From: Gigantopelta aegis
Taxonomy: Eukaryota; Mollusca; Gastropoda; Neomphalida; Peltospiridae
DNA length: 64,000 nucleotides
NCBI RefSeq assembly: GCF_016097555.1
Contig: NC_054701.1
Location: 62,957,543 to 63,021,542, forward strand
Reading direction: 5' to 3'
How positions within the stretch are numbered: position 1 is the stretch's first letter; each line of letters starts with the position of its first letter. Shown piece by piece: positions 50,101-59,433 of the stretch. A model generated the notes under the pieces. It worked only from the letters and a program-made list of their open reading frames with translations. It made no database searches and had not been told where the DNA came from. The translations under genes were made by a program, and so were the position numbers.

Positions 50101-51270
50101 CAAAGTGTTTATAGTCATCCTGTTGTTTCTAATATCACAAAATGCATTTTTCATATTTTTTAAAATGTATGTGTATCTGAGAAGTAGTGGTTATTGATTA
50201 AAGTTCTACTCTATTTTGTAAGGATATATGTGGGTTTTAACGTCAGACTTTTTCACTCTGTTGTAACTTAATTTATCCAAATGTATTACGTATAGGTTAA
50301 TTTGTAGATTAACTAAACTTAGTGTCCATTTTTACGAGTTGAAACTAGGGTCTGGCCTTTAATATAACTGCTTATTTTTCACATTTCAAAGTGTATTTCT
50401 TGATTTTCTAAATGACCATTATGTTTCACTTTATGCTGGAGTTCCTATATATGATGACCTGTTTTGGTCTTTAAAAATAAAAGAACACTGATTGTCTTTG
50501 ATTTGCTAACTGGAATTAGTGGTCAGTGAGAAAAAAGTTGTTAAAATAAATCAATTTAAAATGAAGAATAATACTCTTCTATCAATCTTAGATTCTATCT
50601 AGTTTAAACCTTCCATGACTGGTATATTCAGTCTCCATTAAGGAAAGACCCATGCACTTGCTTTCAAGGATTTATAGCGTATGAATATGAAAACAGTAAA
50701 AGACGGCAGTTTGTTTTAACATTTGCTTTGAATTCTCTTTCTTTTTTAAACTTTATTGGCAATGTATTTATTAATTAGCTTTGAAATTAGGAGACAGCAG
50801 CTTTATCTAACAAACAGTGATTATGTGATATATACAATTGTAAACATGAATGTACATGTACGTGGTGGTGATGACAGCCTACTAATATAAATGTTCTGTA
50901 TTTTATTTTCTAAAATAGTGGAATATTAGCTACATAAAAGGAAACTTAGAAGTCTTACCAATGCTTCCTTTAGTTCTTTCTTGTCAGAACTTTCCTGCAA
51001 CTTGTTAGCTTCTTTCACTGGTGATACTTTTTCTCCGCCAATGTCTCTGGACGACTCTTGCGAAGATGTGCCTGAAACGGACACTGCATTTCCTTGTATT
51101 CCTTTGTAGTTTTTATCCAGTTTAACATTGGGTTTTGCTTCTGGTTTTACATCAGGTTTCAACTCAACGCCACTACTCAGCAGTCGATGGATGTGAAATT
51201 TGTCATCCGTGGAAACAGAATGCCGAATTAAGCCAAGAGGTCTTGTTTTTTTTCCTTTTGATTGTGACAT
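38110..51270 (-). CDS. Coiled-coil protein of 334 aa, function unknown
   Basis: Six coding exons with GT-AG borders and matching phases: 51270-50959, 46695-46573, 41274-41116, 39181-39069, 38794-38689, 38301-38110 (stop TGA). Residues 1-104 are basic and disordered-looking, with a K-P-rich stretch VELKPDVKPEAKPNVK and a Ser-rich part. From about 105 to 325 the chain is Leu/Glu/Lys-rich with heptad-like spacing (EKIIKDLRTQLKDKEQTILE; RQQQLEELTKELARLQDESD). A CSNC pair lies at residues 274-277, and the end is GYKVSVPK. No signal peptide or membrane segment is visible. Start choice: the first ATG after an in-phase AG, with AAG just before it. Centrosomal, ciliary or Golgi coiled-coil proteins look like this, but I cannot name a family, and a small exon could be missed in the large introns. 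Confidence 0.82.
39667..40266. repeat. Intronic minisatellite, 41-bp and 35-bp units
   Basis: About 15 head-to-tail units of CCTCATTTCTCAAGCATTCT plus ACAACGTATATGATTATTATA. The first nine are 41 bp (one of 47), then four to five shortened 35-bp units (ACAATATAATATATA), then 41 bp again. About 1.5 more units lie at 40591-40652 beyond a SINE. It lies in the intron after the exon 41274-41116 of the coiled-coil gene. On the gene strand each unit reads GAACGTTTGAGAAATGAG followed by GTATAATAATC, very like that exon's last 18 bases and donor. Confidence 0.95.
40267..40590 (+). mobile_element. SINE A copy inserted in the minisatellite
   Basis: AGGGCGAGATGTAAAACACT head (A box slightly damaged), box B GGGATCGATCCCC, A-type end and TTAAATAAACTATTTCTTTT tail. 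CTCAACCA occurs on both sides and is a likely 8-bp target duplication within a repeat unit. Confidence 0.88.
40928..41080. mobile_element. Foldback hairpin element beside a coiled-coil gene exon
   Basis: GGTTTTTCTGACACTCGTCT...AAGAAAATCAATC is mirrored by GATTGATTTTCTTGAGACTC...GTGTCAGAAAAACC around a loop of about 30 bases. The outer parts also pair (TCTGGCACTCGT against ATGACTCATGCCAGA). It begins about 36 bases past the donor of exon 41274-41116, so the intron RNA could form a strong hairpin there. Confidence 0.85.
41934..42082. mobile_element. Short inverted-repeat element
   Basis: GAAATAACTGGTTACTGGCT...TAAGATATCG...TATCCTGC is mirrored by GCAGGATAAAGTCGATATCT...TAAGACAGTAACCAGTTATTTC. 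The inner pair GAATGGCGAATG/GCATTCGTCATTC also folds. No coding content; in an intron of the coiled-coil gene. Confidence 0.85.
42937..43122. mobile_element. Pogo-like MITE, 186 bp
   Basis: CAGTGAAACCTGTCTAAACC and the mirrored GGTTTGGACAGGTTTCCCTG form the ends, and TA flanks both sides. The interior keeps GACAGATCAACTGAGC and GGCCGGTTTTGAC motifs of matching character. Confidence 0.85.
43125..45034. other. Intron of the coiled-coil gene, nothing further recognised
   Basis: AT-rich sequence with an A15 run near 44456. No exon with matching phase and no repeat family identified. Confidence 0.5.
45035..46192. mobile_element. Non-autonomous TIR element, copy 1 of a 1.15-kb pair
   Basis: Ends CAGTGTTCTCGCTG and mirrored CAGCGAGAACACTG. 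ATGCC occurs directly on both sides (45030-45034 and 46193-46197). The interior is collinear with 59434-60575, including ACCGATATCATTTTC-type and GATCACGTGACAAATTTGGC blocks. G-rich and A-rich tracts at 45090-45166 are specific to this copy. A 68-75 aa - strand open frame is shared by both copies but has no recognised domain. The superfamily is not certain; hAT or CACTA-like ends are possible. Confidence 0.82.
46815..47043 (-). mobile_element. SINE B, left piece, split by a TIR element
   Basis: B-type 3' end and body in reverse order, up to CCTTTGATATA. The continuation CCAGTCATTGTGCACTGGCT with GGAACGAGAAATA lies at 48194-48244, after the inserted element, and stops at CCCACCAAC. Confidence 0.85.
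47366..47676 (+). mobile_element. SINE B with 13-bp target duplication, inside M3
   Basis: Flanked by TTACATACAGTGA (47353-47365) and TTACATATAGTGA (47677-47689), one mismatch. Head GGGTATAGCCCAGTGGTAAA, box B GCGATCGATCCCC, B-type end and tail TTAAACAAAACAAACTT. Confidence 0.93.
47857..48172 (+). mobile_element. SINE B with 12-bp target duplication, inside the M3 right end
   Basis: Flanked by perfect TTAATTTCAGGA (47845-47856 and 48173-48184). The target was the terminal inverted repeat of M3 itself, which is therefore present in two pieces. Confidence 0.93.
48245..48372 (-). mobile_element. Second M3 end, inverted
   Basis: On the - strand it starts CTGTAGATTCTGAAATTAGC, GTGTTCCTAAATTAATGC and follows the left end of the first copy for about 65 bases (TGATGGT, CAGAC). 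TA follows at 48373. Only this end is present. Confidence 0.75.
48437..48720 (-). mobile_element. SINE B copy
   Basis: AGTTTGTTTTGTTTAACGAT, GATTTATTAATCATCGGCTA, AAGGGATCTTTTATAAGC, CCTTTGATATACCAGTCATG and head box B GGGATTGATCC in reverse. The A box end is missing. Confidence 0.88.
49351..49558. mobile_element. M2 TIR element, old copy
   Basis: TATAGTCCTTCCGACTGG on the left, and GGAGGATGGGAAGAACTAC on the right, with the M2 landmarks TACAAGTTATTTATTTCTGA and AACTGCACACAAAAATAG between. In intron 1 of the coiled-coil gene. Confidence 0.75.
49982..50358. mobile_element. M1 TIR element, complete copy
   Basis: Flanked by TTAA on both sides (49978-49981 and 50359-50362). Ends AGGGACAGACCCTAGTTTTT and mirrored AAACTAGGGTCTGGCCT. 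TTAA targeting resembles piggyBac, but the terminal bases differ from the usual CCY, so the superfamily stays open. Confidence 0.9.
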
Positions 51271-52207
51271 CTTTTTAGAAAAAGAAATCACAGCAAGCTG
51301 TCAGTTTAGTACAAGCATGAGGCTATATATACAGTCACATTCTGTACAAAATAAAAGATGCAGAATAGAATTTCACAATCCCTGGATCTTATTATGTATA
51401 TGTAGGTGATGACAAATTCATATTACAGATAACATCCTGTCAACTTCTCAAAGTGAAAACTGAAAAGAGAATGGAATGCATGTTTCATGACAGCACAAAT
51501 AAAACTATGAACTTATGTGTTAAATAGATGCATACCCAGACCACCAACATATACTGGCATTTGGAAACAAAAAAAGCATAATGTAATTTTAGAATTAATA
51601 ATAAAAAAGATTATTTGGTTTCTTTTGAGTCGCCTTTGGTAATCTAGCTTGGAAGGGAAGTGATCTCAGTTGCTGTAAACTACTCCTGTATGCGCAGACT
51701 AAACAAACACAGTAATTTAAGGCAATGTACTTCGTTTTGATCAGCCTGACTTGTACAACAACATAAATACCCTGATAAAATAATAAACTATTTAACAAAA
51801 CACATTTCAATGTGCATTAACAGAACAAAATGGGGTTACAGTAGTTTTCCCTCTGCAAATATCCAAAGGAAAAAATGCATACTAGTAGGCCTAGTAGTAA
51901 GTTCAAACAAACATGACACGAGGCCATGATAATTTTCTTTGGAACTATGTACTTTGTCAGTTCTGTGATTGTGGATGGAGCAGTCTATACTTAATCAATA
52001 GTATTACAGAATTATTTACAGTAATAAACCCTCTCGGTTGATAATATCAATTACCATTTTAGGGATGACAGGTTATTTGTTGGAGAATAGTGTGTTAAAT
52101 AATGTTGAATATGCATACCAGTCTAAAACCTTGTTTAATCATTCCTTTATCTAAGATTACGGGGAGCTATTTAAAGTATTACCATACTGAATACAAAACA
52201 TGCTAAG
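51271..52207. other. 5' flank of the coiled-coil coding region
   Basis: Probably a 5' UTR intron or promoter. No repeat or coding exon recognised. Confidence 0.45.
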
Positions 52208-53320
52208 GCAAGGCCGTAGCTAGGATTTTTTGTTGGGGGGTGGGGGCAACTAAGTAGTTAATAGTCTAAAACTCCTTAAACGGTTAAGAAGAGAATTTTC
52301 TTTAAGTTTCTATAATGCTTTCCGGATTTTTTTTCAGAGGGGGCAACTGCTACATCTACTGCGCCGAATCACCGGACATGCAAATTGTTTTGGATACAAG
52401 GGGGTGTCTACATTTATGCACAATTTTAAAATGTTTATTTACTACAGACATAAAACAATTTGTAGTGTATCTTAGATTATGCATTGCTTCATTGGTGAGA
52501 GACATATTTTATTAAGTATTTCACAGTGTTTACATAGAAAATGGTTTTTGAATGCTTAGGTGCACCGATACACCAGACAGCACTGTATTCACACTATTGT
52601 CCGAACCAAATTGTTAACAACTACAAAAAAGTACTCTCCTACCTTTAATTGCCATTAGATTTCCTCCAAAGTTTGTCCAGACACAAATCGCAAAAAAAAC
52701 ACTACAAATATACAGATTCCACACACGAGACTGCAACGATGTCGCCGATATTGTCTTTGCGGAGATTGCATAGGGAAAAATACATGCAGTTTTCTGCCGT
52801 CTGCCATGTTGCTTGTTTATGGAATACTCTTCAAGAGGGGTGAAAGCCTCCAAAGTATGTGACACAATTAATATGAAATTGATGATCTCTAGTCGTATCA
52901 TTAAAATAATAATAATAATATAAAAAAAAAAATAATATGATGTCATCACGTTTGCTTTTATATCATAACATGTTATGACGTTGTTAGATTAAGTCCTATC
53001 CTTTCACCCCTCTTGAAGAATATTCCATAAAAAGTCAAAATGGCAGCTGATACAAAATTACATGCTTTTTTCCCTATGCGCTCTCAGCGAAGTCGATATA
53101 GATGACATGGTTAGCATCTGGTATGTGGTATCTGTGTCATTGTAATGGTTTTTTCAAGATTTGTGTCTGGACAAACTTTGGAGGAAATCTAACGGCAATT
53201 AAAGGTAGGAGAGTAATTTTTCGAAGTTGTTAACAATTTGGTTCGGACAATAGTTATATAAAGCAAAATATCTGAAAAGTGGGGGCACATACCCCCCCCC
53301 CCCCCTTCCTACGCCAGTGC
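52208..53320. mobile_element. Foldback element with long inner inverted repeat
   Basis: Inner arms 52596-52853 and 52996-53253 are inverted copies of about 255 bp. They share CTATTGTCCGAACCAAATTG, CCTCCAAAGTTTGTCCAGAC and CTTCAAGAGGGGTGAAAG, with several differences inside. The core of about 140 bp contains AAT repeats. Outer ends GCAAGGCCGTAGCTAGG and the mirrored CCTACGCCAGTGC, each next to a G or C run, look like looser terminal repeats of the same element. No coding capacity. Confidence 0.82.
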
Positions 53321-53396
53321 AATTACTGACCAAAACAAATAAAACCTCAAAATGTTTGCAGTGGATTCAGTACCTTTAACTTAAATTTAACTAAAA

Positions 53397-53537
53397 GTCC
53401 GTCCCATCCTCCTATAAAAAATATTTTTATCAATAATTTCAGTTTGGTTTGACGTAGGCTAAGAAGAAAAGTAAATAACTTGTAGTAAATTCCATAGCAT
53501 GAAAAAGGCGCTCCCCGTGGGACGGACTTATAGACCT
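53397..53537. mobile_element. M2 TIR element, internally deleted
   Basis: AGTCCGTCCCATCCTCCTAT on the left, mirrored by CCCGTGGGACGGACTTATAG on the right. Interior AATAATTTCAGTTTGG and AAGAAGAAAAGTAAATAACT joins are shorter than in other copies. Confidence 0.85.
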
Positions 53538-53752
53538 AGTACATTAAAAATAAGCCTCGGCGACGTTTATTTTAATGCACTAATTTGACTAAAGTTTAAC
53601 GACAGGTTAGTGGATTTTGTCAATTTTAACAAACAAAAGTCAGCTAAAGGCCATGTTTTAGTCTTCATCCTAACCGTGTCTTAACTTCAAGTTATCAATA
53701 TCTATTCACATAAAGAATTAGACTGAGTGAGGAAATAAATTAACAATCTTAC

Positions 53753-53830
53753 CACATCAACCAGATGTTCTTCTAAAAGCGAAAGCGTCGGGTAACTATG
53801 CTGCCTGACGCAAGGCGTAGATATGTATTG
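53753..53830 (-). other. Possible 5' UTR exon of the coiled-coil gene
   Basis: On the - strand a sequence ending CATCTGGTTGATGTG is followed by a good donor GTAAGATTG. The coding start at 51270 is directly preceded by a pyrimidine-rich tract and AG, so an upstream non-coding exon is expected. No ATG leads in frame into it. Upper limit arbitrary. Confidence 0.35.
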
Positions 53831-54084
53831 AAGAACAGTCTTGGCTGACCTAAACGTGAATACCAGTCTACCCAGAACCTTTGATTAACCCTTGCAGTTC
53901 TAGAATACTCTCGTTAGGCTATTATGACATGCCAATCTGATTAAAATTGGCTCTACTGGTCTACCACAGGTAACAGTTATTAACCAGGGGAGCTAATTTT
54001 AATTAGATTATATGACATGCGTTTATTTCCAAGTATCACATGATACATTATACGTTGATTTTCGAGCGGATGTCGAAAAAAGAA

Positions 54085-54380
54085 AAAAGAAAGAAAGAAA
54101 TGTTTTATTTAACGACGCACTCAACACATTTTATTTACGGTTATATGGCGTCAGACATATGGTTAAGGAACACACATATTTTGAGAGGAAACCCGCTGTC
54201 GCCACTACATGATCTACTCTTTCTACTGGTCGGTGTAAGTGGTTTACACCTATCCATTGAGCCTTGCGGAGCACTCACTGAGGGTTTGGAGTCGGTATCT
54301 GGATTAAAAATCCCATGCCTCGACTGGGATCCGAACCCAGTACCTACCGATGGCCTACCTCGACGCCACCGAGCCCGGTC
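54085..54380 (-). mobile_element. SINE D copy, internally deleted
   Basis: The - strand starts with ACCGGGCTCGGTGGCGTCGA, then GGGTTCGGATCCCAGTCG (box B), CTCAATGGATAGGTGTAAAC, and ends with the A-type tail part (CCATATAACCGTAAATAAAA, GTCGTTAAATAAAACATTTC). D therefore shares its 3' end with SINE A. Confidence 0.88.
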
Positions 54381-54612
54381 GAAAAAAGAAGGCCAAGCTT
54401 GAAAGCAAGTGCAAAGTTGAAAGTTACCAGCGCTTTCAAGTTTCAACATCCTCTTGGAAATCACACTGTATGAGATAGCTGCTATCACAGCGTGTTACAG
54501 GTGTCGTGGGTGTGAACACATTACTCGGAAGGAGGTGTGCGCTCTTCTTATAATTAAAAAAAAAATCCTTAAATCTGTGGAATAATGTTGTTAATTAATA
54601 AGACAACCCTCT

Positions 54613-54733
<121 letters not shown>

Positions 54734-55039
54734 ATATACGCACGTACACATTAGGCCTACACGGGCTCGATCCCATTTTTGTTGGGGGTGAGTTGAGGCT
54801 GATTTTTGTTTGAATTAAACGAAAATGTTCGAATATGAACAATAACGTTTATTCATATTTGCATTACTAGTAGCCAAACAGCTATGGGTGGAGTTTCAAA
54901 CAACGATCGAATCACTACGCATTTTTATATGGATTACAAGTTCACTAAAACTGAGTACAATTATGGAAATACATGGTGAAAAGTTTAGCCTAAAGGCCAG
55001 CTCATTTTACCCGAACGTCTCCATAATTTTTGCACAAAG

Positions 55040-55345
55040 TCTGTTTAGTTTAACGAAACCACTACGGCACATTTATTTATTAATCATCTGCTATTGGATG
55101 TCAAACGTTTGGTAATTTTTTACATAGTCTCAGAGAAAAAACCCGCTACCTTTTTTCCATTAGTAGCATGAAATATTTTATATGCACTACCTCACAAACA
55201 GGATAGCACATACCACGGCCTGGTATACCACTCGTGATTCCACTGGTCGGAACTAGAAATAGCCCACTGGACCCACCGACTGGGATCGATCGTAAACTAA
55301 CTGCACATCAAGCGAGCGCTTTATCACTGGGTTACGTCTCGCCCT
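55040..55345 (-). mobile_element. SINE B copy
   Basis: The - strand reads GGGCGAGACGTAACCCAGTG, box B-like CGATCGATCCCAGTC, the body and the B-type end up to CGTTAAACTAAACAGACTT. Confidence 0.88.
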
Positions 55346-55867
55346 TTATTTTTGCCCAAATGCGAAGACTTGTTTTAACATTGGTGGTGGTGGTTGGGGG
55401 AGGGGGGGGGGGGGTAATGGCACACGCATGCACGCACGCAAGAACACACATTCTATGGTAGATTTTTTTTATTTTTTTTATTGCAACAGAATTGGTTTCT
55501 TGTCAAAATATCTGCTCGACATTGTATATGTATAGATGTACGTGTGCGTGCGTATGTGCATGATCTCCCCATGGATGAGCATCTATATGTTCTTTGTGAG
55601 AGTAATTAATATATTGTCATTTTGTGGATAGTTTTTTATTTTATTTTAATTTTTATTTTAAATACATGTACATTTAACTGGGTACTCTGTTTTAAATAGA
55701 TTTTTTAAATCTCTGACTGTTGTCTGTAGTACAAAAAATCTAAATGGTGGAGACACAGGTCACTCATGGAGTAAATATTTGTGAAGCATACCTGTTCACA
55801 GGTGGCGCGCATGTTACCTATTATCTGGAATAATATAAATTCTGGACTGTTGGCTTGGAAATGTAGC

Positions 55868-56072
55868 ATATAGACCGTCCATATTCCTACAAATTGTTTT
55901 TTGTAAATAATTTCAGTTTTGTTTAACGTAAGAAGAAAAGTAAAAGTGTTTTGAAAATAACAAACAAATACTATTTTTGTGACCAATTTAGAAAACAATC
56001 TGCTAAGAAATAAATGACTTGTAGTGAATTCCATAGCATGAAAAAAGGCGTTCCCTATGGGACGAACTATAG
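55868..56072. mobile_element. M2 TIR element
   Basis: TATAGACCGTCCATATTCCT mirrored by CCCTATGGGACGAACTATAG. Interior TTTGTAAATAATTTCAGTTT, AAGAAGAAAAGTAAAAGTG and ATAAATGACTTGTAGTGAAT match the other copies. Confidence 0.88.
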
Positions 56073-56891
56073 ATATAATTTCGCGCGATTATTATTTTGT
56101 TTTATATTGATTAATGAATCTATAAAATATTTCAGAATAGAGGATCGAGGGAAGGGTGTTAATTGGCTGCTTATATTTATTTGATAAATGAAAATGGACC
56201 ATATAGTTTTGAAGACATCTAAAGTACACACACCATTTTAGGCTTGGGCTAGTCCGAACAGACATAGAAAGAAAGTGTGGTTGTGTCTACGTCCGAAATT
56301 TTTTACATTACCTTATATTACATTACAATATAACTGTTATTCACAACAACAACAACAACAAACAAACAAAAAAAACAAAAAAAAATATAATAATTATAGC
56401 ACCATGTTTCAACCGTTTCTCAACCGAAATAGTGCAACAAATAGAGGGAAGCAACTCGCCCTGCACATTAAGAAAAGTATTGACTTAATGCGGGCCCACA
56501 ATTAGGCTTAGGCTCAAATGAACATCGTCCGCTGTATACATCATGAAATTGTTATATCATGTCATTGAGGCCCCCTAAATGGATGAATCCGCCACTGTGG
56601 TGCCATGTATTAGTTTACATGACTCATTGATCTGACAAGTGTGCTTAGTATATTTAGCGTACATTTACACCTTCCTATGTATCTTCGTATCAAGCACGAA
56701 GACATAAGCCTACACAAACTATTTTGTATTCCTGATTGTGCAATTTTAATATCAGAGTCCTGCCTCGCAAAATACCAAAAACTGCATGTCGCCAACACGA
56801 CCACAAAACATAAATAATTAATTTAATATTTAAAAAATAAATAAAATTGATTGAAATATCACCATAGTTTAACTCAATAATATACAATAAT

Positions 56892-56896
<5 letters not shown>

Positions 56897-56929
<33 letters not shown>

Positions 56930-56967
56930 TGTATGTATGTATGTATGTATGTATGTATGTATGTATA
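56897..56967. repeat. GTAT tetranucleotide microsatellite
   Basis: About 17 GTAT repeats. It adjoins the low-coordinate (3') side of the LINE piece on the - strand. Confidence 0.97.
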
Positions 56968-56969
56968 TT

Positions 56970-58060
56970 CCTTATAATAAATATGAAAATCTACTAACAA
57001 TTTCTACATTAGTACTATCACCATATTTAACTGCACGCATACTATTTGACAACATCTCTCCTTTTCAAAATATCATTATCTTTGGGGTTTTTTTTTTAAT
57101 ATTAACAACTAATTTCCAACGTATACAATAATCATGATGAGTATCTAAGCATAATTTTAAGTTGTCCTTATTATCTGCCAATAAGACTGTCATCTGCATA
57201 CAGTAATATACTCTGTAAAAAAAGAAACGCATAGGTGATAGGGAAAGAAGAAAAGTGTTTGATTTTACAAAATATCGGGTTTTTTGTACAATGTTGCTGA
57301 ATTACCATGTTTGTTAATGTTCCTGGAATGGGACAGCATGCCCAAATTCACCCTAAAACAAATTTAACGCACGTTGTGGCACGTTGTGCAACAATTGCAG
57401 GAAATCGACGTGAAATGGTATGATTTTGGCGAATGCACGTGAAATTCAGGGAAAAGATTGGGGTAGTGATGGGTATTTAAAGCTACAATGCTCGCAATGA
57501 TGCCCCATTTCCATTTCGACGTAGACGAGTTACAAGATGCCAAGACTAAGCCTGCCGAATCGAAACATTGCAATAGGCCGCCTCCAGTTAGGTGAATCAC
57601 AGTCAACAGTCGCACGCCACATGAACGTCCATCAGGGCACCATTTCACGTCTCTGGGACAGGTACTAGCCGTTTCAATCAATTGAAGACCGGCCAAGAAG
57701 TAGAATACATTGCAAAAAAAAAAGGCGAAATACATTCTCCCCGTCTTACTCCATTTTTACACATAAACGGTTCAGATAACAAAATTATTTGTGCAACTAT
57801 ACATATTCCGTATAATATTTAACATTCTTCCTCTAATTCCAAGTTTTAAAAGTTTATACCATAAATTGTCTCTCACTACATAATCAAATGATTTTGAAAA
57901 ATCAACAAAGGCACAAACTGATTGTTTACCACTATTCACAAAATGTTTAATCAAAGAATGCAAAACAAATATATTGTCTGTAGTGCCCATACTTGTGCGA
58001 AATCCAGACTGTCTTTCAATATAAATATAATAGTTTTCTGACCAAGTAGTCAGTAACATT
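56970..58060 (-). mobile_element. LINE reverse-transcriptase fragment interrupted by a Tc1-like piece
   Basis: 58059-57772 encodes an RT stretch QSGFRTSMGTTDNIFVLHSL followed by CAFVDFSKSFDYV and LWYKLLKLGIRGRMLNIIRN. After a frame change NGVRRGE follows at about 57725-57765. The catalytic Y-A-D-D (ILLYADDSLI) is on the other side of the inserted Tc1-like fragment, at about 57180-57210. These are RT blocks of a non-LTR retrotransposon; the part normally between NGVRRGE and YADD is absent. Decayed and non-functional. Confidence 0.85.
57212..57716 (+). mobile_element. 5' part of a Tc1-like transposon inside the LINE piece
   Basis: Begins CTGTAAAAAAAGAAACGCAT, a typical Tc1-like end in aquatic invertebrates. 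From 57534 the frame reads MPRLSLPNRNIAIGRLQLGE then SQSTVARHMNVHQGTISRLW, the N-terminal helix-turn-helix of Tc1-type transposases, and hits a stop after DRY before the expected linker (PFQSIEDRP). The DDE catalytic domain is missing. Confidence 0.85.
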
Positions 58061-58800
58061 TAGCAGTTAGTGGTATGCACAAGTTGGATGGAAAAGGGTC
58101 GCATATAATGTTTTCTAATTAGTTGTAATTTACGTTACATGTATGTTGGGTAAATTAAACAACGTGGAAATAATATTATGTTTGTAGTAAAGGTGTGCCC
58201 GCACATTGCTAAATATGTATACACTTTCTATAAACTTAATAATACAATTCAAATTCAAATTCTATATCGTTATTGCAAAATTCTTCTTGGACTATTTTTT
58301 AAGGGTGTAATCAACGTGATAACGTTTGTACACCTATGCATAGTATCAAAATTAAATTGTATGTTTTCAAAAATTAGCCACGATCAGTACATGTACACCA
58401 GTACAAAATATCACATGTTATTCTTTGCCAATTAAAATTATTTTCCAATATGTAACGGTGTAATATATCAGATCTACTAGATGTCATTTTAAGTTTATGT
58501 GAAAACAATGGTTGTTATCTTTTCATAATGAATGGTCAGCAGTGTTATAACTACATGTATATCCCTTCTGAAATAGGCCTACACTGCATTGATTGGTTCG
58601 TTCGTTCGTTCGTGCCTATTATGTATGGCGATTTTGCAGAATACAGGTTGCCTTGCTGCACGTGTTTTTTGTTGTCTTTTTTCCCTCCCTGTTTTACATA
58701 ATTACAAGGCGGAATTAAAGTCAATTATATATCAATTAATGTACAACGTCAACATACGAATTATACTAATGTAACTAAAGCTGCCCACTGCTCACTGCTC

Positions 58801-58833
<33 letters not shown>

Positions 58834-59016
58834 TATTGAGCAGCTTTAGTTAAATAAATAAATAAATAAATATATATATATATATATATATATACTTTTC
58901 GCCGTGCGCCCACCACCCTCCCCCGCCGGCTACTCCACTGTCCACCGGATGGATAGGGTGAGGGTCGATTCTATTATCTAAGCACTATAAATTACTTAAG
59001 CGCTCTACCACTCTTC
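58061..59016. other. Unassigned AT-rich stretch with small inverted repeat
   Basis: At 58773-58855 TAACTAAAGCTG...TGCTCAATA is mirrored by TATTGAGCAGCTTTAGTTA around a TA-rich loop. A (TA)n run follows at 58868-58893. No gene seen. Confidence 0.55.
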
Positions 59017-59126
59017 TGGGCCCCGTTCCACGAAGCAATGTTAGCAGTAAGATCACCTTAAGTGCATAGCTACCTTATGCACTAAGGTGATCTTACTGCT
59101 AACATCGCTTCGTGGAACGGGGCCCA
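59017..59126. mobile_element. Near-perfect 110-bp palindrome
   Basis: TGGGCCCCGTTCCACGAAGC, then ATGTTAGCAGTAAGATCACC, is mirrored almost exactly after a loop of about 8 bases. The only arm differences are A/G at one site and one extra A. Behaves as a hairpin MITE; GGGCCCCGTTCCACGAAGC ends are shared by small repeats in other invertebrates (recollection, not checked). Confidence 0.93.
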
Positions 59127-59433
59127 GGACTTAACCCGAGAATATCCGAAACCGCATATGATTTCGGTCACTGTTTTAACAAAATCCAGGTGCAAATTTT
59201 TACCTGAGTCACCTGCCCTTGTCCCATTTTAAAAAGCTTTGCAAATGGCGGAATGTAAGCAGTCCAGGTAAATTTAGTTTGTTTGAAGTTTACGACTAGA
59301 TGTTTTTTGTTGAAGCAATGTATTTTTCAAAATGCAATAGACCTTAGCCCAAGTACTCTGACGGTAAGAGAGCTAGACGGACATTTGGACAGTTATCAAA
59401 TCTCTATAGCAGACAACATTGACACATCCACTC

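Noticed and set aside
57364-57735. 123-aa - strand frame with many Cys and Ser
   Set aside because: It is the antisense of the Tc1-like transposase N-terminus on the + strand.
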